Origin: an uncultured Ruminococcus sp.
GTDB taxonomy: Bacteria; Bacillota; Clostridia; Oscillospirales; Acutalibacteraceae
Length of the DNA stretch: 8,694 bases
Direction of reading: 5' to 3'
Assembly (NCBI GenBank): GCA_902773045.1
Contig: CACYDE010000225.1
Span: 1-8,694, forward strand
Shown: piece after piece, positions 1 to 7,860 of the stretch
Layout of the letters: each line of letters opens with the position of its first letter
Numbering within the stretch: position 1 is the first letter of the stretch
Made by a program: the position numbers and the translations under genes
Notes under the pieces: generated by a model
Databases searched by the model: none
The model's input: only the letters and a program-made list of their open reading frames with translations
Told to the model about the DNA's origin: nothing

Positions 1-58
1 GTCAACTCGCGGTCGGGTACGTGAATTATTGTAACTCTATAATTTTCTGCACGTGTTT

Positions 59-83
59 AAAAAAGTCGGTCAGAAACTAACCG
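59..83 (-). terminator. Intrinsic terminator in repeat unit 1
   Basis: Read on the minus strand, this is CGGTTA-GTTTC-TGACCG (stem 83-67, loop of 5) followed by AC and six T's (64-59). The stem has five Watson-Crick pairs and one G-U pair. It is the 89-base-shifted copy of the hairpin at 148-172 and would act as a back-up terminator for gltD. The stem is short for a terminator, so efficiency is uncertain. Confidence 0.5.
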
Positions 84-147
84 TAAACAATCAACTCGCG
101 GTCGGGTGCGTAAATTCATGTAGCCCTATAACTTTCTGCACGTATTT

Positions 148-172
148 AAAAAAGTCGGTCAGAAACTAACCG
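148..172 (-). terminator. Intrinsic terminator downstream of gltD (repeat unit 2)
   Basis: On the minus strand a 6-pair stem with a 5-base loop (172-156) is followed by AC and six T's (153-148). It begins 54 bases after the gltD stop codon, the usual place for an operon terminator. One pair is G-U on the minus-strand transcript but would be a C-A mismatch on the plus strand, which supports function in the operon's direction. The stem has only three G-C pairs. Confidence 0.55.
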
Positions 173-226
173 TAAAAAGTCAACTCGCGGTCGGGCACGG
201 AGAGATATGTAACAAACGAACTATCT

Positions 227-1702
227 TCACGTGTTTAAAAGATAGAGGTCGACGGAGTGGGCGGCTGCTCTGCCTTCGGCGATAGCCCAGACAACAAGAG
301 ACTGACCGCGGTGCATATCTCCGGCAGTGAAAACCTTTTCAACGTTTGTTGAGTATTTACCCTCTTCCGTCGCAACATTTGTCCTTGCGTCGGTTTCAAC
401 GCCGAATGCGTTTGTGACGTAGGGCGACGAGCCGAGGAAGCCTGCCGCGATCAGAAGGAGGTCGGCTTCGATCAGCCTTTCGCTGCCCTCAACGGGTTTC
501 ATGATCGTTCTTCCGCTGTTCTCGTCTTTTTCGGCTTTGAGAGTTACTGTTTCAACAGCTGAAAGATTATTGTTTTCATCGCTTATCAACTTTGTGACCG
601 TGGTTTGATAGAGCCTCGGGTCGCTTCCGAAAAGCGCGATGGCCTCCTCCTGACCGTAATCGGTCTTGCAGACTCTCGGCCACTGCGGCCACTGATTGTT
701 TTTTGTTCTTTCATCGGGAAGCTTTGGCATCATCTCCAGCTGGATCACGGATTCACAGCCGTGACGGATACACGTTCCCACACAGTCGTTGCCGGTGTCT
801 CCTCCGCCGACAACAACAACTTTCTTTCCCTTTGCGCTGATGAAGTTTCCCTGTTCGTACTCTTCGTTCAGAAGCGCCTTCGTCGTGGATTTCAGAAAGT
901 CCACGGCAAAGTAAACGCCGTTTACGTTTCTGTTTTCGACTTTAAGATCGCGCGGATTCGACGCGCCGCAGCAGAGGACAACTGCGTCATATTCATTGAG
1001 CAGGTCTTCAGCTTTGACTCCGGTTCCGACGTCTGCGTTTGTGACAAATTTGACTCCCTCTTCCTCCATGAGCTTCACCCGGCGGTTCACAACGCCTTTG
1101 TCAAGCTTCATGTTCGGGATTCCATACATCAAAAGTCCGCCGATCCTGTCCTCTCGTTCGAGGACCGTGACTTCATGGCCTCTCTGATTGAGCTGATCCG
1201 CGCAGGCAAGCCCCGAGGGACCCGACCCCACAACGGCAACCCTTTTTCCCGATCTGATCTCGGGAATATGCGGCGTTATATATCCCTCGGTATATCCGCT
1301 TTCGGCGAGGAAAAGCTCGTTGTCGCGGACAGTCACCGCAAGTCCGTTCATTCCGCAGGTGCATGCAGCTTCGCAAAGCGCAGGACATACTCTTCCCGTG
1401 AATTCCGGGAAATTGTTCGTCTTTCTAAGACGTATCAGCGCATGCTCGATGTTTCCGTTATATATTTCATCGTTCCATTCGGGTATCAGATTGTGAAGAG
1501 GACAGCCTGACACCATGCCGTTTAATTTCATCGCAGACTGACAGAACGGAACTCCGCAGTTCATGCACCTCGCTGCCTGCTCTCGTCTTTCCTCCGTATT
1601 GAGCGGAGGGTGAAACTCGCAGAAATCCTTAACTCTCATTTTAGGATCCACTGACGGGTTGTTAACTCTTTCGTAATCAAGAAATCCTGTTGGCTTTCCC
1701 AT
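227..1702 (-). CDS. gltD: Glutamate synthase (NADPH) small subunit, GltD
   Basis: This 491-residue protein supplies electrons to the large subunit: NADPH is oxidised at FAD and electrons pass through 4Fe-4S clusters to GltB for the glutamine plus 2-oxoglutarate to glutamate reaction. The N-terminal Fe-S domain has Cys46, 49, 54 and 67 and a second group, Cys106, 110, 114 and 116 (CPALC...C.C). The FAD Rossmann motif is at 159-165 (GSGPSGL), and the NADPH-binding motif GGGDTGND is at 299-306. The C-terminal FAD motif TAGDMHRGQSLVVWA lies at 459-473. Length is normal for the family. The ATG is preceded by GGGAGGA (1717-1711) beginning right after the gltB stop, giving a 9-base spacer. The protein ends DLYLLNT-TGA, and these last codons lie inside the third copy of the 89-base repeat. 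It could be confused with related pyridine-nucleotide oxidoreductases, but the position after gltB settles the call. Confidence 0.97.
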   Translation of the reverse strand: MGKPTGFLDYERVNNPSVDPKMRVKDFCEFHPPLNTEERREQAARCMNCGVPFCQSAMKLNGMVSGCPLHNLIPEWNDEIYNGNIEHALIRLRKTNNFPEFTGRVCPALCEAACTCGMNGLAVTVRDNELFLAESGYTEGYITPHIPEIRSGKRVAVVGSGPSGLACADQLNQRGHEVTVLEREDRIGGLLMYGIPNMKLDKGVVNRRVKLMEEEGVKFVTNADVGTGVKAEDLLNEYDAVVLCCGASNPRDLKVENRNVNGVYFAVDFLKSTTKALLNEEYEQGNFISAKGKKVVVVGGGDTGNDCVGTCIRHGCESVIQLEMMPKLPDERTKNNQWPQWPRVCKTDYGQEEAIALFGSDPRLYQTTVTKLISDENNNLSAVETVTLKAEKDENSGRTIMKPVEGSERLIEADLLLIAAGFLGSSPYVTNAFGVETDARTNVATEEGKYSTNVEKVFTAGDMHRGQSLVVWAIAEGRAAAHSVDLYLLNT

Positions 1703-1717
1703 TTTTTTAATCCTCCC

Positions 1718-4700
1718 TTACTTCTGAACCGAATAGAATGCTTCAAGAACCGCTTCGTCATGATCCAGTCCCTTTTCTTCGAATTTTCCGATGGCGGACA
1801 GCATTTTGTTGTAGTCGTTCGGAAGTATTTTCTTAAAGCTCGGAAGATAAACATTGAAGTTGTCAAGTATCCTCTTCGCAAGCGGCGAACCTGTTTCATC
1901 GAAATGCTTTTCGATCATTGATCTCAATTCCTCGATATCATGCTTTTCGGAAACCTCGCTCATCGTCACAAGCTCTTTGTTGAGCTTCAGATAGAGGTCG
2001 TGCTTTTCGTCAAGAACATAGGCTATTCCGCCGCTCATTCCTGCCGCAAAGTTCTTTCCCGTTTCACCGAGGATAACGACTCTTCCGCCTGTCATATATT
2101 CACAGCCGTGATCGCCAACGCCCTCAACAACGGCGTAAGCTCCCGAGTTTCTCACGCAGAAACGCTCGCCTGCGATACCGTTGATATATGCTTCACCGCC
2201 AGTCGCTCCGTAAAGAGCAACGTTGCCTATGATAATATTTTCCTCCGCCTTGAAGGTGCTGTTCTTTTCGGGGTATACGACCAGCTTTCCTCCGGAAAGT
2301 CCCTTTCCGAAATAGTCGTTGCTGTCGCCTTCAAGCTCGATCGTCAGACCTTTGGGGATGAACGCGCCGAAAGACTGACCGCCTCCTCCGATACATTTCA
2401 CGGTGTATGTATCTTCTTCAAGCGTATTTCCGAATTTCTCCGTAATAACCGAACCGAGGATAGTTCCGACCGTCCGGTTGGTGCTGGAAACGTTCAATGT
2501 CGCTTTTTTCTTTGTTCCGTTCTTCATCGCTTTCATGAACTCGGGGAGAAGAACGCTTTCATCAACTGTTTTTTCAAGCTCGAAGTCGTAAATATCTTCG
2601 GGATCGAAATTAGTCTTTTCAAGACCAGCGTAGGCTCTGCTGATGATCTTCGAGAGATCGACCTTCTCCGCGCGGTGGGTCACCTGATGGTCGCGCACTC
2701 TGATGAGATCGGTTCTTCCGACAAGCTCTTCGACCGTTCTCACTCCGAGCTTTGCCATGATCTCGCGAAGCTCTCTCGCGATAAATTCCATGAAATTGAT
2801 GACATATTCCGGCTTTCCGCAGAATCTCTTCCTAAGCTCCGGATTCTGAGTGGCTATTCCGACAGGGCATGTGTCAAGATTACATACTCTCATCATTACG
2901 CAGCCCATCGTCACAAGCGGAGCCGTCGCAAATCCGAATTCCTCCGCTCCGAGGATCGCGGCGATCGCAACGTCTCGTCCGCTCATGAGCTTTCCGTCCG
3001 TCTCGATCACAACTCTCGAACGAAGCCCGTTTTGAATGAGCGTCTGATGAGTTTCCGCAAGACCAAGCTCCCACGGAAGACCTGCGTTATGGATCGAGCT
3101 TTGGGGAGCCGCGCCCGTTCCGCCGTCATAGCCCGAGATCAGAACGACCTGTGCGCCTGCTTTCGCAACGCCTGCCGCGATAGTTCCGACGCCCGCTTCC
3201 GAAACGAGCTTCACGGAGATCCTTGCTTTTCTGTTTGCGTTTTTGAGATCGTAGATCAGCTGAGCAAGATCTTCGATAGAGTAGATATCGTGATGAGGCG
3301 GCGGAGATATCAATGAAACTCCGGGAGTCGAGTATCTGTTTTTCGCGATCCACGGATAGACCTTCTTTCCGGGAAGATGACCGCCTTCGCCCGGTTTTGC
3401 GCCCTGGGCAAGCTTGATCTGGATCTCCTTTGCGCTCATGAGGTATTCGCTCGTTACTCCGAAACGACCGGAAGCTACCTGCTTGATCGCACTGTTTCTC
3501 TCCGTTCCCAGACGCTCCGGCATTTCACCGCCCTCGCCCGAGTTTGATTTTCCTCCGAGTCGGTTCATTGCGACCGCCATACACTCGTGAGCTTCCTGAG
3601 AGATCGAACCGTAAGACATCGCTCCCGTTTTGAATCTCTTGACGATCTCGGAAACAGGCTCTACTTCCTCGATCGGGACGGACTTCTCCTCATCGAAAAC
3701 AAAGTCCATCAACCCTCTTAAAGTGTGAGGAACTCTTTCGCTGTCGACCATAGCCGTATATTCCTTGAAACGCTCGTAGTCGCCGTTCTGAGTCGCTTCG
3801 CGCAGAGCTATGATCGTTTCCGGGTTGTACATGTGGTCTTCCTTGTCAGGACCGCTGCGAAGCTTATGCGAACCGAAGCTGTCGGGAGTTGTGTCAACGC
3901 CGAGTCCGAGAGGATCAAAAGCGTGATCGTGACGCCACTCAACGCCCTCGCCGATCTCTTCGAGACCGATACCTCCGACTCTGCTGACGGTGTTTGTGAA
4001 ATATTTGTCGATGACCTCCGTTTTGATTCCCACCGCCTCAAAGATCTGGGAGGACTGGTAGGACTGAAGCGTTGAAATACCCATTTTTGAAGCTATCTTG
4101 ACGATCCCGTGAAGGATAGCCGAGTTATAATCTCTGATCGCGGTGTGATAATCCTTATCAAGAAGACCTTTGTCGATAAGCTCCGAGATACATTCCTGAG
4201 CAAGATAGGGATTGACCGCACGCGCGCCGTAACCGAGGAGCGTGGCGAAATGATGGACTTCGCAGGGTTCTGCGCTCTCCAGTATAATAGACACGGCTGT
4301 CCGCTTTTTCGTTCTTATGAGATACTGCTCCAGAGCCGAGACCGCAAGAAGGGACGGAATTGCGACATGGTTTTCGTCAACGCCCCTGTCTGAAATGATA
4401 ATTATATTTGCGCCTTTTCTGTAAGCGCGGTCACAGGAAACAAAAAGTCTGTCCAAAGCTCTTTCGAGGGGGGTGTTTTTGTAATAAAGAAGCGAAACCG
4501 TTTCAACCTTGAACCCGGGACGGTCGATGGCTTTGATCTTCATCAGATCGACCGAGGTGAGAATAGGATTGCGGATCTCGAGCATATTGCAGTTTTCGCC
4601 TTTTTCCTCGAGAAGATTTCCGTCCGAACCGACATATACCACCGTATCGGTAACTATCTCTTCTCTGATCGCGTCTATCGGCGGATTTGTGACCTGAGCG

Positions 4701-6238
4701 AAAAGCTGTTTGAAGTAATTGAAAAGCGGCTGGTGCTTTTCAGACAGAACCGCAAGAGGGATATCCGTTCCCATTGCGGCAGTCGCTTCGATCCCGTTCT
4801 TAGCCATGGGAAGGATCGAATTTCTGATGTTTTCGTATTTATATCCGAAAGCCTTGTAAAGTCGGTCGCGCTGCTGCTGTGAATAGACGTCGACCTTTTT
4901 GTTCGGGATCGGAAGCTCCGAAAGATGAACGAGATTCATGTCGAGCCACTCGCCGTAAGGCTTTGCCCCGGCGTAGAACGACTTACATTCCTCATCGGAA
5001 ACAACGCGCTGCCCTATCGTATCTATCACGAGCATTTTTCCGGGCTGGAGGCGGCTTTTGGTGATTATGTGTTCCGGGGCGATCGGAAGAACGCCGACCT
5101 CAGAGGAGAGAATGAGAGTATCGTCGTCGGTGATATAATATCTTGACGGGCGAAGTCCGTTTCTGTCGAGGACAGCGCCGACCGTGTCTCCGTCGGTGAA
5201 GAGGATAGCCGCAGGACCGTCCCACGGTTCCATCATCGTCGAGTAGTAATGATAAAAATCTCTTTTCTCTCTCGAGATCGACTTATCGTTTTCAAACGGT
5301 TCGGGGATCGTTATCATAACTGCTTTCGGAAGCGGGATCCCGTTCATCAGAAGAAACTCAAGGGTGTTGTCGAGCATTGCGGAATCGGAACCCGAAGCGT
5401 CGACCACAGGGAACACTTTGTCGATATCCTCCTGCATTACGGGGCTTGTCATGGTTTCCTCACGCGCAAGCATTCTGTCGGCATTTCCGCGGATCGTATT
5501 TATTTCGCCGTTATGAAGGATAACTCTGTTCGGGTGAGCGCGTTCCCAGCTCGGGTTCGTGTTCGTTGAAAAACGCGAATGAACGAGAGCTATCGCGCTT
5601 TTGTAATCCTCGTCAAGAAGGTCGAGATAAAAAAGTCTGAGCTGCTCGACGAGGAACATACCCTTATAGACCACCGTTCTTGACGAAAGCGACGGAACGT
5701 ATGTATTGTCGTTGCTCTGTTCGAACTCACGCCTGATAATATATAATTTACGGTCAAAGTCAAGACCTTTTTCACAGTCCTCGGGCTTTTCCAAAAAGCA
5801 CTGCATGATATGCGGCATACAATCATAAGCTTTCTGACCGAGGATATCGGGATTTATCGGAACCTCTCTCCAGCCGAGGAACTTCACGCCTTCTTTTTCG
5901 GCGATGATCTCAAACATTTTCTTCGCCTGATTGCGTCTGAGAATATCCTGCGGAAAGAAGAACATACCAACGCCGTAGGTTCTTTCCTCACCGAGCGTTA
6001 TTCCGATCTCGCCGGCAGCCTTTTTGAAGAAATCATGTGATATCTGAAGCAGGATACCGACGCCGTCTCCGGTTTTTCCGGCTGCGTCCTTTCCGGCTCT
6101 GTGTTCGAGCTTTTCAACGATACTCAGCGCATTATCGACAACAGAGTGACTTTTCTCTCCCTTGATGCTGACTACCGCGCCGATACCGCAGGCGTCATGT
6201 TCGAACTCGGGTCTGTAAAGTGTATTTATTTCATTCAT
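1718..6238 (-). CDS. gltB: Glutamate synthase (NADPH) large subunit, GltB
   Basis: This is the catalytic alpha subunit. It hydrolyses glutamine, channels ammonia and reductively aminates 2-oxoglutarate on FMN. From the chosen start it has 1506 residues, normal for the family. A short propeptide precedes the class II amidotransferase nucleophile Cys17 (EHDACGIG), which becomes the N-terminus after cleavage. HSRFSTNT (220-227) and HNGEIN (242-247) complete the glutaminase site. The FMN/synthase domain (about 800-1170) has GGKSNSGEGGE (895-905), GEGGHLPGKK, SPPPHHDIYS and SGYDGGTGAAP (1035-1045). The 3Fe-4S ligands are Cys1113, 1119 and 1124 (C-x5-C-x4-C). A glycine-rich GXGXG beta-helix ends the protein (about 1240-1410). 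An upstream in-frame ATG at 6247 touches the GAGG motif (6251-6248) with no spacer, whereas the ATG at 6238 is 9 bases away, so I chose 6238. That start overlaps the pyrG stop by 8 bases (ATGAATGA), implying translational coupling. Confidence 0.97.
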   Translation of the reverse strand: MNEINTLYRPEFEHDACGIGAVVSIKGEKSHSVVDNALSIVEKLEHRAGKDAAGKTGDGVGILLQISHDFFKKAAGEIGITLGEERTYGVGMFFFPQDILRRNQAKKMFEIIAEKEGVKFLGWREVPINPDILGQKAYDCMPHIMQCFLEKPEDCEKGLDFDRKLYIIRREFEQSNDNTYVPSLSSRTVVYKGMFLVEQLRLFYLDLLDEDYKSAIALVHSRFSTNTNPSWERAHPNRVILHNGEINTIRGNADRMLAREETMTSPVMQEDIDKVFPVVDASGSDSAMLDNTLEFLLMNGIPLPKAVMITIPEPFENDKSISREKRDFYHYYSTMMEPWDGPAAILFTDGDTVGAVLDRNGLRPSRYYITDDDTLILSSEVGVLPIAPEHIITKSRLQPGKMLVIDTIGQRVVSDEECKSFYAGAKPYGEWLDMNLVHLSELPIPNKKVDVYSQQQRDRLYKAFGYKYENIRNSILPMAKNGIEATAAMGTDIPLAVLSEKHQPLFNYFKQLFAQVTNPPIDAIREEIVTDTVVYVGSDGNLLEEKGENCNMLEIRNPILTSVDLMKIKAIDRPGFKVETVSLLYYKNTPLERALDRLFVSCDRAYRKGANIIIISDRGVDENHVAIPSLLAVSALEQYLIRTKKRTAVSIILESAEPCEVHHFATLLGYGARAVNPYLAQECISELIDKGLLDKDYHTAIRDYNSAILHGIVKIASKMGISTLQSYQSSQIFEAVGIKTEVIDKYFTNTVSRVGGIGLEEIGEGVEWRHDHAFDPLGLGVDTTPDSFGSHKLRSGPDKEDHMYNPETIIALREATQNGDYERFKEYTAMVDSERVPHTLRGLMDFVFDEEKSVPIEEVEPVSEIVKRFKTGAMSYGSISQEAHECMAVAMNRLGGKSNSGEGGEMPERLGTERNSAIKQVASGRFGVTSEYLMSAKEIQIKLAQGAKPGEGGHLPGKKVYPWIAKNRYSTPGVSLISPPPHHDIYSIEDLAQLIYDLKNANRKARISVKLVSEAGVGTIAAGVAKAGAQVVLISGYDGGTGAAPQSSIHNAGLPWELGLAETHQTLIQNGLRSRVVIETDGKLMSGRDVAIAAILGAEEFGFATAPLVTMGCVMMRVCNLDTCPVGIATQNPELRKRFCGKPEYVINFMEFIARELREIMAKLGVRTVEELVGRTDLIRVRDHQVTHRAEKVDLSKIISRAYAGLEKTNFDPEDIYDFELEKTVDESVLLPEFMKAMKNGTKKKATLNVSSTNRTVGTILGSVITEKFGNTLEEDTYTVKCIGGGGQSFGAFIPKGLTIELEGDSNDYFGKGLSGGKLVVYPEKNSTFKAEENIIIGNVALYGATGGEAYINGIAGERFCVRNSGAYAVVEGVGDHGCEYMTGGRVVILGETGKNFAAGMSGGIAYVLDEKHDLYLKLNKELVTMSEVSEKHDIEELRSMIEKHFDETGSPLAKRILDNFNVYLPSFKKILPNDYNKMLSAIGKFEEKGLDHDEAVLEAFYSVQK

Positions 6239-7847
6239 TTCTATCATCCTCGCTTTGCTTCAATGCTGCTTTAATAAGTCCTTTAAACAGGGGGTGCGCT
6301 CTGTTGGGGCGGCTTTTAAACTCCGGATGGAACTGAACTCCGACGAAAAATCTGTTCTGTGACACCTCCACCGTTTCAACGATAGACTCGTCCGGCGACG
6401 TTCCGCTTATCACAAGACCTGCGCCGGAAAGAGTTTCGAGATAATCGTTGTTAAACTCGTATCTGTGGCGGTGACGTTCGCTGATAAGCTCCGAGGAGTA
6501 ACATTCAAACATCTTCGTTCCTTTTTGTATCTTGCAGGGATACGCTCCGAGTCTGAGCGTTCCGCCCTTGTTGATCTTTTCGTTCTGATCGGGCATAAAG
6601 TCGATGACCTTATGCTTTGTATTCTCGTCAAACTCGCCGGAGTTTGCGTCCGACAGCTTACAGACATTTCTTGCGTACTCGATCACGGCGACCTGCATTC
6701 CGAGACATATCCCGAGGTAAGGAACATTATTTTCTCTTGCATACTTCGCCGTTGAGATCATTCCCGAGATACCTCTGTCACCGAAGCCTCCGGGAACGAT
6801 GAGCGCGTCGCAGCCTCCGAGAATATCACTCGCGTTTTCGTCCGTGATCCGTTCGCTGTCTATCCATTCGATATGCGTTCTCGTTGAACAGGCATATCCT
6901 GCGTGACGGATCGCTTCCGCCACCGAAAGATAAGCGTCGTGAAGCTGAACATATTTTCCGACAAGACCGACCGTGATCTTCCTGCTGCGATTTCTGATGC
7001 TGTCGAGCATCCTGTTCCAGTCGCCGAGATCGGGCTTTCCGACATTAAGCTTCAATTCCCTGCAAACAACATCGGAGAAGTTTGATTTTTCGAGCATGAT
7101 CGGCGCTTCGTAAAGAACCGGGATCGTCATATTCTGGATCACGCAGTCGCTTTTGACGTTACAGAACAACGCTATCTTCCTGAAAATATTCTCTTCAAGC
7201 GGCTCATCGCAGCGAAGCACGATCATATTCGGCATTATTCCCATTCCCTGAAGCTCCTTGACGGAATGCTGAGTCGGCTTTGTTTTATGTTCGTCCGATC
7301 CTCTGAGGAACGGGACAAGGGTCACATGGATATAAAACGCGTTTTCCGATCCGACTTCCAGCCCCACCTGACGGATAGCTTCAAGAAAAGGCTGACTTTC
7401 GATATCGCCCGTCGTTCCGCCTATTTCGGTGATAACGACGTCGGCGCTGGTCTTTTTTCCTACGCTGTAGATGAAGTTTTTTATCTCGTTGGTGATATGC
7501 GGAATGACCTGAACCGTTTCGCCGAGGAACTCTCCCCTGCGTTCCTTATTCAGAACATTCCAGTAGACCTTTCCCGTGGTAAGGTTTGAATATTTGTTGA
7601 GATCCTCGTCAATAAATCTCTCGTAGTGACCGAGGTCAAGGTCGGTTTCCGCGCCGTCTTCCGTCACGTAAACCTCTCCGTGCTGATATGGGCTCATCGT
7701 TCCCGGGTCGACGTTGATGTAGGGATCAAGCTTCTGAGCGGCGACTTTAAGTCCCCTCGCTTTAAGAAGTCTTCCGAGTGAGGCTGCCGTGATCCCTTTT
7801 CCGAGACCCGAAACTACTCCTCCCGTAACAAAAATATATTTGGTCAT
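6231..7847 (-). CDS. pyrG: CTP synthase, PyrG
   Basis: This cytosolic enzyme makes CTP from UTP, ATP and glutamine. At 538 residues it has the usual two-domain length. The N-terminal synthetase domain opens with KYIFVTGGVVSGLGKG, with the nucleotide-binding loop at 13-18. Acidic residues for Mg-ATP lie in ETDLDLGHYER (about 67-77) and EIGGTTGDIES (141-151). The UTP/CTP-binding stretch is DEHKTKPTQHSVKEL (185-199). The C-terminal class I glutaminase domain has the oxyanion loop PGGFGDRG (352-359), nucleophile Cys381 in GICLGMQ, and His507/Glu509 in VQFHPEF. All catalytic residues are intact. GAGGAAAG (7860-7853) follows directly on the regulator's stop codon and sits 9 bases before the ATG. 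The last codons contain the ribosome binding site for gltB. Placement between an ANTAR regulator and gltBD suggests control by glutamine or nitrogen supply rather than only by the pyrimidine pool; that is inference. Confidence 0.98.
   Translation of the reverse strand: MTKYIFVTGGVVSGLGKGITAASLGRLLKARGLKVAAQKLDPYINVDPGTMSPYQHGEVYVTEDGAETDLDLGHYERFIDEDLNKYSNLTTGKVYWNVLNKERRGEFLGETVQVIPHITNEIKNFIYSVGKKTSADVVITEIGGTTGDIESQPFLEAIRQVGLEVGSENAFYIHVTLVPFLRGSDEHKTKPTQHSVKELQGMGIMPNMIVLRCDEPLEENIFRKIALFCNVKSDCVIQNMTIPVLYEAPIMLEKSNFSDVVCRELKLNVGKPDLGDWNRMLDSIRNRSRKITVGLVGKYVQLHDAYLSVAEAIRHAGYACSTRTHIEWIDSERITDENASDILGGCDALIVPGGFGDRGISGMISTAKYARENNVPYLGICLGMQVAVIEYARNVCKLSDANSGEFDENTKHKVIDFMPDQNEKINKGGTLRLGAYPCKIQKGTKMFECYSSELISERHRHRYEFNNDYLETLSGAGLVISGTSPDESIVETVEVSQNRFFVGVQFHPEFKSRPNRAHPLFKGLIKAALKQSEDDRNE
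6248..6251 (-). promoter_or_regulatory. gltB ribosome binding site inside pyrG
   Basis: On the minus strand AGCGAGG ends at 6248. The GAGG lies directly against the upstream ATG at 6247 but 9 bases from the ATG at 6238, so it decides the start in favour of 6238. It lies within the last codons of pyrG, as expected for coupled translation. Confidence 0.7.
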
Positions 7848-7860
7848 AATTTCTTTCCTC

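Larger units (their letters stand above)
2..240. repeat. Tandem 89-base repeat array (two full units and a partial third)
   Basis: Units start at 2, 91 and 180, an exact period of 89 bases. All three begin with the same 16 bases (TCAACTCGCGGTCGGG). Units 1 and 2 differ at about 10 of 89 positions, mostly between offsets 18 and 54, and are identical from offset 55 to 86. Unit 3 keeps the opening 16 bases, diverges in the middle, matches again at offsets 49-61 (CACGTGTTTAAAA, 228-240), and then becomes gltD coding sequence. The period is not a multiple of 3 and no frame stays open, so the array is not protein-coding. It reaches the left window edge and may continue. The whole unit is conserved with no variable spacers, so it is not CRISPR. 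I do not recognise the repeat family. Confidence 0.9.

Noticed and set aside
38..43. TATAAT on the plus strand in repeat unit 1 as a promoter -10 box
   Set aside because: No -35 box lies 16-18 bases upstream, and the hexamer is not kept in unit 3, so it is probably just AT-rich sequence.
2..240. CRISPR array or integron-type attachment sites
   Set aside because: The full 89-base unit is conserved rather than repeats alternating with unique spacers. I saw no paired inverse-core and core sites of the attC kind, and no cas or integrase gene is in the window.
605..1510. Open frame of 301 codons on the plus strand, antisense to gltD
   Set aside because: It is a shadow of gltD, with no ribosome binding site or recognisable protein features.
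1940..3316. Long open frame (458 codons) on the plus strand, antisense to gltB
   Set aside because: It lies entirely within gltB, whose motifs are unmistakable. The translation has no recognisable domain, and long antisense frames are expected from the codon bias of such genes.
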